The notes under the pieces: generated by a model
What the model was told of the DNA's origin: nothing
Database searches by the model: none
Seen by the model: the letters and a program-made list of their open reading frames with translations, nothing else
Shown here: positions 8,963 through 19,002 of the stretch, one piece after another
How positions within the stretch are numbered: the stretch's first letter is position 1
How the letters are laid out: every line of letters starts with the position of its first letter
DNA from: Burkholderiales bacterium
GTDB lineage: Bacteria; Pseudomonadota; Gammaproteobacteria; Burkholderiales; Burkholderiaceae_C
Assembly (NCBI GenBank): GCA_021414305.1
Contig: JAIOOS010000012.1
Coordinates: 62,001 to 126,000 of the forward strand
Reading direction: 5' to 3'
Length of the DNA stretch: 64,000 bases
Translations under genes and position numbers: made by a program

Positions 8963-11900
8963 GCACGCTGACGATCGCCGGCTTCGAGTTCCGCTCGCGC
9001 CTGAAGCTGGTCTCGACCTGGGTCTACTTCCTCGTCTTCTTCTGCCTGGCGCTGCTCTGGATCGCCGCCGCCGGCGGCCTTTTCAAGGACGCCAACATCT
9101 CCTTCGGCAGCGGCAAGGTGGCGGTGAACTCGCCGTTCGCCCTGGCGCAGACCGTGGCCATCCTCGGCATGTTCGGCATCACCGTGATGGCGGCCATCAT
9201 GGGCCGGGCGGTGCAGCAGGACATCGAGTACCGGACGCAGAGCTTCTTCTTCACCGCACCGATCGGCAAGCTCGACTACCTCGGCGGCCGCTTCCTCGGC
9301 GCGCTCGGCGTGCTGCTGGTGGTGTTCACCAGCGTCGGCCTCGGCGCCTTCCTCGCCACCCTGCTGCCGGGCATGGACGCCGAGCGGCTCGGCCCGAACC
9401 GCTGGGCCGCCTACCTGCTCCCTTACGCGACGGTGCTGCTGCCGAACGCGCTGGTGATCGGCGCCGTGTTCTTCAGCCTCGCGGCGGCGACGAAGAAGAT
9501 GCTGCCGGTCTACATCGGCAGCGTGCTGGTGCTGCTCGGCTGGCTGATCTCGGTGCAGCTCCTTCGCGACGCCGAGAACCGCACCCTGGCCGCGCTCGTC
9601 GACCCGTTCGGCCTGCGCGCCGTCGGCACCCTCACCGACTACTGGACGATCTCGGAGCGCAACCTCAAGCTGGTGACCCTCGAAGGCGTGCTGCTCTGGA
9701 ACCGGCTGCTGTGGCTCGGCGTGGGCACGGTGATCGTCGCCCTGTGCTTCTGGCGCTTCTCCTTCGCGGAAGCCGCGAGCGCCCGGGTCGGCAAGCGCGG
9801 CAAGGCGGTGGCCGATCCGGCCGACGCGGCGCCGGCGATCTCCGACCGGCCGGTGGTGCGCGTGCGCGCTGCAGCCGCGCGCACGGCGCCGGCCGCGGCC
9901 TGGCGGCTGCTGCCGCACCGCATCTGGCTCGAGTTCCGCGAGACCACCAAGAACATCTACTTCGGCGTGCTCGTGCTCGCCGGGCTGCTGTTCCTCGTCT
10001 TCGCGAGCACCACGGTCGGCGACATCTTCGGCACCAGCACCTGGCCGCTCACCTTCCAGATGCTCGGCCTGCTCTCGGGCACGTTCTCCGCGTTCATGCT
10101 GATCATCATCGCCTTCTACGCCGGCGAGCTGGTCTGGCGCGAGCGCGACAACCGGCTCGACCAGATCAGCGACGCCCTGCCGACGCCGACCTGGCTGCCG
10201 CTGGTGAGCAAGCTCGGCGCCCTGATGCTGATACCCGCCGTGCTGCAGCTCGTGCTGATGCTCTGCGGCATGGCGATCCAGGCGTTCAAGGGCTACACCC
10301 GGTTCGAGCCGGGCCTGTACCTGTACGACCTGTTCACCATCGACCTGGTGAACTACTGGCTGGTCTGCGCGCTGGCGATCGCCGTGCACGCGATCGTCGA
10401 CAACAAGTACGTCGGCCATTTCGTCGTCGTCGTGTACTACCTGTTGCTGCTGTTCGCGGGCCAGCTCGGGCTCGAGCACAACCTCTACAAGTTCGGCAGC
10501 GTGCCGGCCGCCGTCTATTCCGACATGAACGGCTACGGCCACTTCCTGCCGCGGGTGCGCGCTTTCCAGGCCTACTGGGGCGCGGCCTCGCTGCTGCTGC
10601 TGGTGGCCGCCCTCCTGTTCTGGACCCGCGGCACCGCGAGCTCCTGGCGCGAGCGACTGGCTTCGGCCAAGGAACGCATCAACGGCACGACCGTCGGCGT
10701 GGGCGGCGTCGCCCTGCTGGCGTTCGCTGCCCTCGGCGGCTTCATCTTCTGGAACACCAACGTCCTCAACCGCTACGAGACGACCACTGGCCGGCAGGCG
10801 CTGCAGGTCGAGTACGAGAAGCGCTACAAGCCGACGGCGGCCGAGCCGCAGCCGAAGATCACCGCGGTGACGCTCGCCGTCGACCTGTTCCCGAGCGAGC
10901 AGCGGGTGCGGATGAAGGGGCGCTACGCCCTCGAGAACAAGTCCGGCCAGCCGGTGACGAGCGTGTTCCTCGCGTTCGCCCCGGCGGAGAAGCTGACGAT
11001 CCGCCAGCTCGACTTCGGCGTGCCGAGCAAGCTCGAGAAGGACGACGTCGAGCTGGGCATCCGGGTCTACCGCCTGGAGTCGCCGCTCGCGCCCGGCGCG
11101 AAGACGACGCTCGCCTTCGACGTGGAGCTGCCGACGCACGGCTTCACCAACGAAGGCTCGAACACGGCGGTGGTCTACAACGGCAGCTTCATCAACGGCA
11201 TGGCGGTGCTGCCGCTGATCGGCTACCAGGAACGCGGCGAGGTCGAGCGCGACCAGGACCGCAAGAAGTTCGGCCTCGCGCCCAAGGAGCGCATGCGCGA
11301 CCGCGACGACCCCGCGGGGCTGCAGGTGAACGGCCTGTCGGGCAGCGCCGACTTCATCGACTACGAGGCGACGGTGTCGACCGAGCCCGACCAGATCGCG
11401 ATCTCGCCCGGCTACCTGCAGCGCGAGTGGAGCGAGGGAGGGCGGCGCTACTTCCACTACAAGATGGACGCGCCGATCATGAACTTCTTCGCCTTCCAGT
11501 CGGCTCGCTACGCGGTGAAGAAGGACGTCTGGGCGGGCCCCGCGGGCCCGGTCGCGATCGAGATCTACTACCAGCCGGGGCACGAGTTCGACCTCGACTC
11601 GATGAACCTCTCGACCAAGGACGCGCTGGCCTATTGCAGCGCCGCGTTCGGACCGTACCAGTACCGGCAGTTCCGGATCATCGAGTTCCCGCGCTACGAG
11701 AGCTTCGCCCAGTCGTTCCCGAACACGATTCCGTTCTCGGAGGCGATCGGCTTCATCGCCCGGGTGCGGCCCGACGATCCGAAGGACATCGACTATCCGT
11801 ACTACGTCACCGCGCACGAGGCCGCGCACCAGTGGTGGGGCCACCAGGTGATGGGCGGCGACGTGCAGGGCAGCTCGATGCTGGTCGAGTCGCTGGCGCA

Positions 11901-12582
11901 GTATTCGGCGCTGATGGTGATGAAGAAGAAGCTGGGGCCGGCCAAGATGCGGCGCTTCCTGAGCTACGAGCTGAATCGCTACCTCATCGGCCGCGCCTTC
12001 GAGCAGAAGAAGGAGCTGCCTTTGTCGCGGGTGGAGAACCAGCAATACATCCACTATGCCAAGGGCAGCCTCGTCTTCTACGCGCTCCAGGACTACATCG
12101 GCGAGGACAAGCTCAACCAGGCGATCCGCGCCTTCCGCGACGCGCACGCCTTCAAGGGGCCGCCCTACCCGAGCAGCGAGGAGCTGGTGCAGCGGATCCG
12201 CGAAGTCACGCCGCCGGAGATGCAGTACCTGGTGGACGACCTGTTCGAGAAGATCGTCCTCTTCGACAACCGCGCAGTCTCGGCGACGATGAAGGAGCTC
12301 GCCGGCGGCAAGTGGGAAGTGACGATGAAGGTCGTGGCCAAGAAGCGCGTCGCCGACGAGCTGGGCAAGGAGAGCGACGTCGCCCTCGACGACCTGATCG
12401 ACATCGGCGTGATCGACGAGAAGGGCGATGCGATCGCGATCCAGCGGCAGCGGATCAGGAGCGAGGAATCGACCTTCACGATGACCGTCGACAAGCGCCC
12501 GGTGAAGGCCGGCATCGACCCGCTCAACAAGCTGATCGACCGCAGGCCGAGCGACAACGCGATCGTCGTGACGCCGGGCTGA
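8959..12582 (+). CDS. ABC-2 permease fused to M1-family metallopeptidase
   Basis: A 1207-residue fusion. Roughly the first 590 residues form two blocks of membrane segments resembling ABC-2 permeases (first block to about residue 280, a charged linker, second block about 320-590). The rest is a soluble M1/gluzincin peptidase: zinc motif HEAAH at residues 953-957 followed by QWWGHQ, and a third ligand Glu in LVESLAQY 20 residues after the last His. A pre-domain KYKP...VTLAVDLFP resembles the M1 N-terminal beta domain. It pairs with the ATPase upstream. The family is annotated elsewhere as ABC permease/M1 aminopeptidase, but its substrate is not established. Confidence 0.88.
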   Translation: MSTLTIAGFEFRSRLKLVSTWVYFLVFFCLALLWIAAAGGLFKDANISFGSGKVAVNSPFALAQTVAILGMFGITVMAAIMGRAVQQDIEYRTQSFFFTAPIGKLDYLGGRFLGALGVLLVVFTSVGLGAFLATLLPGMDAERLGPNRWAAYLLPYATVLLPNALVIGAVFFSLAAATKKMLPVYIGSVLVLLGWLISVQLLRDAENRTLAALVDPFGLRAVGTLTDYWTISERNLKLVTLEGVLLWNRLLWLGVGTVIVALCFWRFSFAEAASARVGKRGKAVADPADAAPAISDRPVVRVRAAAARTAPAAAWRLLPHRIWLEFRETTKNIYFGVLVLAGLLFLVFASTTVGDIFGTSTWPLTFQMLGLLSGTFSAFMLIIIAFYAGELVWRERDNRLDQISDALPTPTWLPLVSKLGALMLIPAVLQLVLMLCGMAIQAFKGYTRFEPGLYLYDLFTIDLVNYWLVCALAIAVHAIVDNKYVGHFVVVVYYLLLLFAGQLGLEHNLYKFGSVPAAVYSDMNGYGHFLPRVRAFQAYWGAASLLLLVAALLFWTRGTASSWRERLASAKERINGTTVGVGGVALLAFAALGGFIFWNTNVLNRYETTTGRQALQVEYEKRYKPTAAEPQPKITAVTLAVDLFPSEQRVRMKGRYALENKSGQPVTSVFLAFAPAEKLTIRQLDFGVPSKLEKDDVELGIRVYRLESPLAPGAKTTLAFDVELPTHGFTNEGSNTAVVYNGSFINGMAVLPLIGYQERGEVERDQDRKKFGLAPKERMRDRDDPAGLQVNGLSGSADFIDYEATVSTEPDQIAISPGYLQREWSEGGRRYFHYKMDAPIMNFFAFQSARYAVKKDVWAGPAGPVAIEIYYQPGHEFDLDSMNLSTKDALAYCSAAFGPYQYRQFRIIEFPRYESFAQSFPNTIPFSEAIGFIARVRPDDPKDIDYPYYVTAHEAAHQWWGHQVMGGDVQGSSMLVESLAQYSALMVMKKKLGPAKMRRFLSYELNRYLIGRAFEQKKELPLSRVENQQYIHYAKGSLVFYALQDYIGEDKLNQAIRAFRDAHAFKGPPYPSSEELVQRIREVTPPEMQYLVDDLFEKIVLFDNRAVSATMKELAGGKWEVTMKVVAKKRVADELGKESDVALDDLIDIGVIDEKGDAIAIQRQRIRSEESTFTMTVDKRPVKAGIDPLNKLIDRRPSDNAIVVTPG

Positions 12583-12643
12583 CCTGCGCGCCGGAAGAGG
12601 AGCGAGGGAGCCGCCGCCTATCATCCGGCGTAGCCCTCGCCGC

Positions 12644-13495
12644 ATGAACGCCGATCTCCACTGCCACTCGCTCGTCTCCGACGGCACCCTCGAACCCGAA
12701 GCGCTCGCCGCCCGCGCCAAGGCCAACGGCGTCGCGCTCTGGGCGCTGACCGACCATGACGAGCTCGGCGGCCAGAGCCGCGCACGCGCTGCCGCGCAGG
12801 CCGCCGGCCTGCCCTACCTCACCGGCACCGAGATCTCGGTCAGCTTCGCCGGCACGACGGTGCACATCGTCGGCCTCGGCGTCGACGCGGACGACCCGAG
12901 CCTGGCCGCCGGCCTCGCCGCCACCCGCGGCGGGCGCGAGCCGCGGGCCCGCGAGATGGCCGCGGCACTCGCCAAGGCGGGGATCGCCGGCGCCTACGAG
13001 GGCGCGCTCAAGTTCGTCACCAACCCGGACCTGATCTCGCGCACCCACTTCGCCCGCTTCCTGGTCGAAAGCGGCGTCTGCTCCGACACCAACGAGGTGT
13101 TCCGCCGCTATCTCGTCGAGGGCAAGCCCGGCTTCGTGCCGCACCGCTGGGCCCAGCTCGGCGAAGCGGTCGGCTGGATCGTCGGCGCCGGCGGCCTCGC
13201 CGTGATCGCCCACCCGGCCCGCTACAAGTTCACGCCGAACGAGGAGTACGCCCTCTTCACCGAGTTCAAGGCGCATGGCGGCCGCGGCGTCGAGGTGGTG
13301 ACCGGCTCGCACAGCGCACCCGAGGCGCTGCGCTACGCCGACACTGCCCGCGAGTTCGATCTGCTCGCCTCGCGCGGCAGCGACTTCCACAGCCCCGAAG
13401 AGAGCCGCATCGACCTCGGCGGCCTGCCGCCGCTGCCGGCGGGGCTGACGCCCGTCTGGGAAGCGCTCGAGGCGCGAATCCACGCGCCGGACTGA
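12644..13495 (+). CDS. PHP-domain 3',5'-nucleoside bisphosphate phosphatase (RNase AM-type)
   Basis: PHP-family metal hydrolase of 283 residues. Metal-binding motifs are visible in order: DLHCHSLVSDG at residues 4-14, TDHDELGG, GTEIS, the insertion around NPDLISRTHFARFL, AHPARYK and SRGSDFHSPEE. Relatives (E. coli YciV/Rnm, Chromobacterium Cv1693) remove the 3' phosphate from 3',5'-bisphosphonucleotides or act as 5'-3' exonucleases in RNA maturation. It lies 27 bases upstream of the YciO gene, a pairing seen in other betaproteobacteria as I recall it. Confidence 0.87.
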   Translation: MNADLHCHSLVSDGTLEPEALAARAKANGVALWALTDHDELGGQSRARAAAQAAGLPYLTGTEISVSFAGTTVHIVGLGVDADDPSLAAGLAATRGGREPRAREMAAALAKAGIAGAYEGALKFVTNPDLISRTHFARFLVESGVCSDTNEVFRRYLVEGKPGFVPHRWAQLGEAVGWIVGAGGLAVIAHPARYKFTPNEEYALFTEFKAHGGRGVEVVTGSHSAPEALRYADTAREFDLLASRGSDFHSPEESRIDLGGLPPLPAGLTPVWEALEARIHAPD

Positions 13496-13522
13496 ACGGG
13501 GCGAGGCGCCGACAATCGGCGC

Positions 13523-14164
13523 ATGTCCCAGTATTTCGAGGTCCACCCGACCCATCCGCAGCCGCGTCTGCTCAAGCAGGCGGTGCAGATCCTTCATGCC
13601 GGCGGCGTCGCCGCGATCCCCACCGACTCGAGCTACGCGCTGGTCTGCCACCTCGACGACAAGGCGGCGGCCGAGCAGTTGCGCCGGATCCGCGGCGTCG
13701 ACGACCGGCACCACCTCACCCTGCTCTGCCGCGACCTCTCCGAGCTGGCGAGCTACGCCCGGGTCGACAACAAGCAGTACCGGCTGCTCAAGGCGGCGAC
13801 GCCGGGGCCCTTCACCTTCATCCTCGAGGCGACCAAGGAGGTGCCGCGCCGGGTCTCGCATCCCTCGCGAAGGACGATCGGCCTGCGCGTGCCCGAGCAC
13901 CCGGTCACCACCGCGCTGCTCGAGCTGCTGGGCCAGCCGCTGCTGGCGACGACGCTGATCGCGGCCGACGAAGTGGAGCCGATGAACGACCCGGAGCAGA
14001 TCCGCGAGCGCTACGAGAAGGTGGTGCAGGCGATCGTCGACGCCGGCGCCTGCCCGATGCGGCCCACCACCGTGGTCGACCTCACCGGTCCGGCGCCGGT
14101 GCTGGTGCGCCGCGGCCGGGGCAATCCGGCCCTGCTCGGCCTGAACGCAGAAGAAACCGCTTGA
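13523..14164 (+). CDS. yciO: YciO/Sua5/YrdC-family protein
   Basis: 213-residue protein of the Sua5-YciO-YrdC fold. The nucleotide-binding pattern is visible: GGVAAIPTDSSYAL at about residues 28-41, LRRIRGVDDRHHLTLLC, then TPGPFTFILEATKEVPRR and RTIGLRVPEHP. TsaC/Sua5 makes threonylcarbamoyl-AMP for tRNA t6A. The HHLTLL stretch and the lack of a Sua5 domain favour YciO, which is related but has a less certain role. It follows the PHP phosphatase. Confidence 0.85.
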   Translation: MSQYFEVHPTHPQPRLLKQAVQILHAGGVAAIPTDSSYALVCHLDDKAAAEQLRRIRGVDDRHHLTLLCRDLSELASYARVDNKQYRLLKAATPGPFTFILEATKEVPRRVSHPSRRTIGLRVPEHPVTTALLELLGQPLLATTLIAADEVEPMNDPEQIRERYEKVVQAIVDAGACPMRPTTVVDLTGPAPVLVRRGRGNPALLGLNAEETA

Positions 14165-14184
14165 CGGCGGCTCGACCTGCTACT

Positions 14185-14200
14185 AAAGTGATATCACTTT
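14185..14200. promoter_or_regulatory. 16-bp perfect palindrome, candidate operator
   Basis: AAAGTGATATCACTTT is perfectly self-complementary and AT-rich against a very GC-rich background. It lies in the only promoter-sized gap before the SPFH gene, 54 bases upstream of its start codon. The next gene but one encodes a ribbon-helix-helix protein, a fold that binds such palindromes as a dimer of dimers, so autoregulation is a reasonable inference. Confidence 0.6.
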
Positions 14201-14254
14201 GACATCGGCGGCAAGATGCCGTCGGGTCCAGGGACATCACTCAGGGAGCATGTC

Positions 14255-15145
14255 ATGACGATCCAAAGGACCGAAGAGCGGCCAGCCTCGACCAGCACCG
14301 GATACCCGTACATCGCGGTCGGCCTGCTGACCCTGCTCGGCGCGGTTGCGTTGCTCGCGATGCGGCCGACGGGCATCGCCATCCTCGTGCTCGTGCTCGC
14401 CGTGCTGGTGGCCGCGTGGTGCCTGGCGGGCCTCTACATGCTGCAGCCGAACCAGGCCGCCCTGCTGCTGCTGTTCGGCAGCTACCGCGGCAGCGACCGC
14501 GAGCGCGGCCTGCGCTGGGCCAACCCGTTCTACGCCAAGACCAAGATCTCGGTCCGCGCGCACAACTTCAACAGCGAGAAGCTCAAGGTCAACGACCTGC
14601 GCGGCAACCCGATCGAGATCGCGGCGGCGATCGTCTGGCGGGTCGACGACACGGCGATGGCGAGCTTCGACGTCGAGAACTACGAGGCCTACGTGCTGAC
14701 GCAGGCCGAGTCGGCGGTGCGGCACCTCGCCCTCAGCTATGCCTACGACAATTTCGAGGAGCCCGGCGCGGCGCAGGCGACCGAAGTGACGCTGCGCTCG
14801 GGCACCGAGCAGGTGTCGGCGGCCCTGCGCGACGAGCTGCAGCAGCGCTTCGCCCAGGCGGGCATCGTCGTCGTCGATGCCAAGCTCACCCACCTGGCCT
14901 ATGCGCCCGAGATCGCCGGCACCATGCTGCGCCGCCAGCAGGCCGAGGCGGTGGTGGCGGCGCGCAGCAAGATCGTCGCCGGCGCCGTCGGCATGGTCGA
15001 GATGGCCCTGCACGGCCTCGCCGAGCGCGGCCTGGTGCAGCTCGACGACGAGCGCCGCGCGGCGATGGTGAGCAACCTGCTGGTCGTGCTCTGCTCGGAC
15101 CACGACGCGCAACCGGTGGTCAATACCGGCACGCTCTACAACTGA
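14255..15145 (+). CDS. SPFH (prohibitin/slipin-like) membrane protein
   Basis: 296-residue protein with two N-terminal hydrophobic segments ([17 protein letters not shown] and [21 protein letters not shown]) followed by an SPFH/Band-7 domain: [28 protein letters not shown] and a helical [26 protein letters not shown] proteins oligomerise into membrane microdomain scaffolds. SD TCAGGGAG lies 7 bases before the ATG; an ATG 5 bases earlier opens only a two-codon ORF. It lies behind the palindrome and before the RHH gene. Confidence 0.88.
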   Translation: MTIQRTEERPASTSTGYPYIAVGLLTLLGAVALLAMRPTGIAILVLVLAVLVAAWCLAGLYMLQPNQAALLLLFGSYRGSDRERGLRWANPFYAKTKISVRAHNFNSEKLKVNDLRGNPIEIAAAIVWRVDDTAMASFDVENYEAYVLTQAESAVRHLALSYAYDNFEEPGAAQATEVTLRSGTEQVSAALRDELQQRFAQAGIVVVDAKLTHLAYAPEIAGTMLRRQQAEAVVAARSKIVAGAVGMVEMALHGLAERGLVQLDDERRAAMVSNLLVVLCSDHDAQPVVNTGTLYN

Positions 15146-15179
15146 GCCGAGGCGCTCTCCACACGCCCAGGTCGCCGCG

Positions 15180-15371
15180 ATGGCGAGCCCCGACAAGAAA
15201 GCGTTCCTGCTGCGCATCGATCCGGCCCTCTGGGCCGAGATCGAGCGCCTGGCGAGCGCCGAGCTGCGCAGCGCCAACGCCGAAGTCGAATACCTGCTGA
15301 GGGAAGCCTTGAAGGGGCGTGGCATCAGCCACAAGCCGGCGGAGAAGTCGCCACCGAAGGCGATCTCCTAG
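15180..15371 (+). CDS. ribbon-helix-helix (Arc/CopG-like) DNA-binding protein
   Basis: 63 residues. The pattern KAFLLRIDPALWAEIERLA (beta strand, then helix A) and SANAEVEYLLREAL (helix B) is typical of Arc/MetJ/CopG repressors; the strand FLLRID would contact DNA. The Lys/Pro-rich tail HKPAEKSPPK is probably disordered. It is 34 bases after the SPFH gene and likely co-transcribed. It resembles antitoxin-type RHH proteins, but no toxin gene is adjacent, so a repressor of its own operon is more likely. Confidence 0.8.
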   Translation: MASPDKKAFLLRIDPALWAEIERLASAELRSANAEVEYLLREALKGRGISHKPAEKSPPKAIS

Positions 15372-15383
15372 AGCGTTTGCCGG

Positions 15384-16175
15384 CTAGAGCCGCTCGATCC
15401 GGGCCACCGCGCTATGGGCGTGAATCGATTCGAAGTTCTCGACGTCCACCGTGTACCGCCCGACCCGCGCATCGGCATTCAGCGCCAGGGCGACGTCGCG
15501 CACCATGTCCTCGACGAACTTCGGGTTCTCGTAGGCGCGCTCGGTGATCCACTTCTCGTCGGCGCGCTTGAGCGAGGACCAGATCTCGCTCGAGGCCGCG
15601 TCTTCGGCGAAGCGCGCCAGCTCGCGCCACGAAACCTCGCCGAGCAGCTCGACCCGGATCGTCACGTGCGAGCGCTGGTTGTGCGCACCGTAGTCGGAAA
15701 TCTCCTTCGAGCAGGGGCAGAGCGACTTCACGGGCACCACGACCTCGGCCCAGCGCGTGGTGACGCCGGCGCGGGTCTCGCAGATCAGCCGACCTTGGTA
15801 CTCGAGCAGGCTTTCGACGCCGGAGACCGGCGCGCGCTTGCGCAGGAAGAAGGGGAAGCCGGCCTCGACGCGCCCCTCGTCGGCGTGCAGCAGCGCGAGC
15901 ATGCGCGCTGTCTCTCGCTCGAGGACCGCCGCGTCGACCGGCTCGCCGAGCGCGTCGAGCCAGGCGACGAAGCGCGACATGTGCGTGCCCTTCTGCTCCG
16001 CCGGCAGCGCCACGTCGAGCGACCACTCGGCCACCGTCGGCAGGACCGCGCCTTCGATCTTCAGCTGCAGCGGATAGCGCACGCCGCGGATGCCGACGCG
16101 CTGGATCGCGAGCTGGCGCCCGTCGTGCTCCGACTGCGTGTCGGGGATGTGCAGGGCGTCTTTGAGGTTCGTCAT
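15384..16175 (-). CDS. folE2: GTP cyclohydrolase FolE2 (type IB)
   Basis: Zinc- or other-metal-dependent GTP cyclohydrolase IB, first step of folate synthesis (GTP to dihydroneopterin triphosphate). 263 residues, with VKSLCPCSKEISDYGAHNQRS holding the metal-binding cysteine, and the family ends AENFESIHAHSAV-like (VENFESIHAHSAVARIERL). ATG 16175 (MTNLKDALHIPDTQ) is chosen over an in-frame TTG at 16199 that overlaps the dxs stop as TTGA. It is last in the xseB-ispA-dxs-folE2 run, 20 bases after dxs. Confidence 0.92.
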   Translation of the reverse strand: MTNLKDALHIPDTQSEHDGRQLAIQRVGIRGVRYPLQLKIEGAVLPTVAEWSLDVALPAEQKGTHMSRFVAWLDALGEPVDAAVLERETARMLALLHADEGRVEAGFPFFLRKRAPVSGVESLLEYQGRLICETRAGVTTRWAEVVVPVKSLCPCSKEISDYGAHNQRSHVTIRVELLGEVSWRELARFAEDAASSEIWSSLKRADEKWITERAYENPKFVEDMVRDVALALNADARVGRYTVDVENFESIHAHSAVARIERL

Positions 16176-16195
16176 GGAGCCGGCAATTGTGCCGA

Positions 16196-18103
16196 TCAAG
16201 CGCCGGCCACGCTGCGAACAAGGGCGGGCGTGGTGCCGAAGCGGCGCTGCACCGATTGCTCGATGCCGGCGGCGTCGAGCCCGTACAGCGACAGCAGCTT
16301 GGCCGGGTCGCCGTGCTCGCTGAACACGTCGGGCAGGCCGAGCGTCAGCACCGGGATCTCGATCCGTGCCTCGGCCAGCGCTTCCAGCACTGCACTGCCC
16401 GCTCCGCCCATGATCGCGCCTTCTTCCACGGTGACGATTGCATCATGGCGGCGCGCCAGGTCAGTCACGAGCGCGACATCCAGCGGCTTGGCGAAGCGCA
16501 TGTTGGCGACGGTCGCGTCGAGCTTGTCGGCCGCGGCCAGCGCCGGATAGAGCATGGTGCCGAACGCCAGGATCGCGACCCGCGAGCCGCCGGCCGTGCC
16601 GACCCTCGTGCTCTCGCGCCGGATCTCGCCCTTGCCGAACGGAATCGCGGTCATCGCCGCCTGCGGCAGCTTGCCCGCGCCGCTGCCGCGCGGGTAGCGC
16701 ACGGCAACCGGGTGGTCCTGCAGGAACGCCGTGTAGAGCGCCTGCCGGCATTCGTCCTCGTCGGCCGGCGTCAGCACGCTCATGTTCGGCACGCAGCGCA
16801 GGTAGGCGATGTCGTAGGCGCCCGCATGGGTCGCGCCGTCGGCGCCGACGAGCCCGGCGCGATCGAGCGCGAACACTACCGGCAGGTTCTGGATCGCGAC
16901 GTCGTGGATCAGCTGGTCGTAGCCACGCTGCAGGAAGGTCGAGTAGATCGCGACCACCGGCTTCAGGCCCTCGCAGGCCAGGCCGGCGGCGAAGGTGACG
17001 GCATGCTGCTCGGCGATGCCGACGTCGAAGTAGCGCTTCGGGAAGCGCCTCTCGAACTCGACCATGCCCGAGCCCTCGCGCATCGCCGGGGTGATGCCGA
17101 TCAGCCGCTCGTCCTTCTCGGCCATGTCGCACAGCCACTGGCCGAACACCTGGGTGAAGGTCATCTTCGGGGGCGTCGCCGGCTTGACGATGCCCACCTT
17201 CGGGTCGAACTTGCCCGGCCCGTGGTAGTTCACGGGGTCGTTCTCGGCCAGCTTGTAGCCGTAGCCCTTCTTGGTGACGACGTGCAGGAACTGCGGCCCC
17301 TTCAGATCGCGCAGGTTCTCGAGCGTGGGGATCAGCGAGTCGAGGTCGTGGCCGTCGATCGGGCCGACGTAGTTGAAGCCGAACTCCTCGAAGATCGTGC
17401 CTGGCACGACCATGCCCTTGGCATGCTCCTCGAACCGCCGCGCCAGCTCGAACAGCGGCGGCGCGTTCTTCAGCACGTTCTTCGCGGTGTCGCGGGCGGC
17501 GGCGTAGAACTTGCCGCTCATGAGCCGCGCCAGGTAGCGGTTGAGCGCGCCGACCGGCGGCGAGATCGACATGTCGTTGTCGTTCAGGATCACGAGCATG
17601 TCGGTCTGCGAGACGCCGGCGTTGTTCAGCGCCTCGAACGCCATGCCGGCACTCATCGCGCCGTCGCCGATCACCGCCACCGCCTTCCTCGTCTCGCCCT
17701 TCAGCCGGGCGGCGACGGCCATGCCGAGCACGGCCGAGATCGAGGTCGACGAATGGGCGGTGCCGAAGGTGTCGAACTCGCTCTCGACCCGGCGCGGAAA
17801 GCCGGAGATGCCGCCGAGCTGGCGCAAGGTGCTCATGCGCTCGCGCCGGCCGGTGAGCACCTTGTGCGGATACGTCTGGTGGCCGACGTCCCAGACGATG
17901 CGGTCGCGCGGCGTGTCGAACACGTGGTGCAGGGCGATCGTCAGCTCGACCGTGCCGAGGTTCGACGACAGGTGGCCGCCGGTCTGCGAGACGCTTTGCA
18001 CCACGAACTCGCGCAGCTCGGACGCCAGCAGCTTGAGCTCCGGGCGCGAGAGCCGGCGCACGTCGGCGGGGCTGTGGATGGATTCGAGGAGCTTCGTGGG
18101 CAC
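16196..18103 (-). CDS. dxs: 1-deoxy-D-xylulose-5-phosphate synthase
   Basis: Condenses pyruvate and glyceraldehyde 3-phosphate in the MEP isoprenoid pathway, using thiamine diphosphate. 635 residues, normal length. Motifs: [17 protein letters not shown], the ThDP site [25 protein letters not shown], and the transketolase-like [15 protein letters not shown]. No upstream ATG fits. GTG 18103 (reading [12 protein letters not shown]) lies 8 bases past the ispA stop and gives a typical Dxs N-terminus, so it was chosen. Confidence 0.93.
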   Translation of the reverse strand: MPTKLLESIHSPADVRRLSRPELKLLASELREFVVQSVSQTGGHLSSNLGTVELTIALHHVFDTPRDRIVWDVGHQTYPHKVLTGRRERMSTLRQLGGISGFPRRVESEFDTFGTAHSSTSISAVLGMAVAARLKGETRKAVAVIGDGAMSAGMAFEALNNAGVSQTDMLVILNDNDMSISPPVGALNRYLARLMSGKFYAAARDTAKNVLKNAPPLFELARRFEEHAKGMVVPGTIFEEFGFNYVGPIDGHDLDSLIPTLENLRDLKGPQFLHVVTKKGYGYKLAENDPVNYHGPGKFDPKVGIVKPATPPKMTFTQVFGQWLCDMAEKDERLIGITPAMREGSGMVEFERRFPKRYFDVGIAEQHAVTFAAGLACEGLKPVVAIYSTFLQRGYDQLIHDVAIQNLPVVFALDRAGLVGADGATHAGAYDIAYLRCVPNMSVLTPADEDECRQALYTAFLQDHPVAVRYPRGSGAGKLPQAAMTAIPFGKGEIRRESTRVGTAGGSRVAILAFGTMLYPALAAADKLDATVANMRFAKPLDVALVTDLARRHDAIVTVEEGAIMGGAGSAVLEALAEARIEIPVLTLGLPDVFSEHGDPAKLLSLYGLDAAGIEQSVQRRFGTTPALVRSVAGA

Positions 18104-18111
18104 GGCGTCTT

Positions 18112-19002
18112 TCAGTTCTCGCGATCGACCACGCGGTCGGCCAGGACGTGCAGGCTCTGCACGTCCGGGAGCCCGCTCGCCGCGAGTGCGGCGCGGGCGG
18201 CGCGGCGCAGCTCGTCGGCGCGGCGGCGCGCCGGCTCGAGGCCGAGCACGCTGACGTAGGTCGGCTTGTTGTTGTCGAGGTCCTTGCCGGCGGTCTTGCC
18301 GAGGGTCTCGGAGGCCTGGGTGACGTCGAGGATGTCGTCGACCACCTGGAAGGCGAGGCCGATCGCCTCGCCGTAGCGGCTGAGCGCCTGCCACGCGGTC
18401 GGCGTGGTGGCGCCGCAGGCGGCCCCCATGAGCACGCTCGCCTGCAGCAGCGCGCCGGTCTTGCGCCGGTGCATGTCGGAGAGGCCCTGCTCGTCGAGCG
18501 GCAGGCCGATGCTGGCGAGATCGATCGCCTGGCCGCCGGCCATGCCGGCGCCGCCGGCGGCGCGGGCGAGCAGGCCGCAGAGCGTGGCCTGCAGGGCGGG
18601 GGCGACGGCTTCGGCCGAAGGCGTGAGCACCTCGAAGGCCAGCGCCTGCATCGCGTCGCCGGCGAGCATCGCCTGGGCAACGCCGAACTGCACGTGCACC
18701 GTGGGCTTGCCGCGCCGGAGCACGTCGTTGTCCATGCACGGCAGGTCGTCGTGGACCAGGGAATAGGCGTGGATCAGCTCCACCGCGCAGGCGGCGCGCA
18801 GGGCCGCCTCGCGGCTGCCATGCACCGCCTTGGCCGCGGCCAGCACCAGCAGGGGGCGAAGGCGCTTGCCGCCGTCGAGCACCGCATAGCGCATCGCCTC
18901 GCCCAGGCCGGCCGGAGCGTCGACCGGAACCCAGGTATCGAGCGCCGCCTCGACCGCCTCGAGCTCGGCGATCGACCAGGTATCGAAATCGTCCCGCTTC
19001 AT
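18112..19002 (-). CDS. ispA: farnesyl diphosphate synthase (IspA type)
   Basis: Short-chain polyprenyl synthase adding isopentenyl diphosphate to give farnesyl diphosphate. 296 residues with the first Asp-rich motif [18 protein letters not shown], the second motif DDILDVTQ, and [19 protein letters not shown] 19002 (MKRDDFDTW) overlaps the xseB stop as ATGA and is preferred; ATG 19017 is an in-frame alternative. It lies between xseB and dxs, the classic isoprenoid operon order. Confidence 0.92.
   Translation of the reverse strand: MKRDDFDTWSIAELEAVEAALDTWVPVDAPAGLGEAMRYAVLDGGKRLRPLLVLAAAKAVHGSREAALRAACAVELIHAYSLVHDDLPCMDNDVLRRGKPTVHVQFGVAQAMLAGDAMQALAFEVLTPSAEAVAPALQATLCGLLARAAGGAGMAGGQAIDLASIGLPLDEQGLSDMHRRKTGALLQASVLMGAACGATTPTAWQALSRYGEAIGLAFQVVDDILDVTQASETLGKTAGKDLDNNKPTYVSVLGLEPARRRADELRRAARAALAASGLPDVQSLHVLADRVVDREN

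Noticed and set aside
8863-12726. A 1287-residue open frame on the minus strand opposite the permease-peptidase gene
   Set aside because: It is antisense to a gene with clear motifs, and its text is low-complexity Ala/Arg/His/Val with no domain.
15180-15371. RHH protein as the antitoxin of a toxin-antitoxin pair
   Set aside because: No small toxin-like gene is adjacent; the neighbour is an SPFH membrane protein and the next gene (folE2) is on the other strand.
16187-18259. Long plus-strand frame antisense to dxs
   Set aside because: Composition is Arg/His/Ala-rich and no family is recognisable; Dxs on the other strand has every expected motif.
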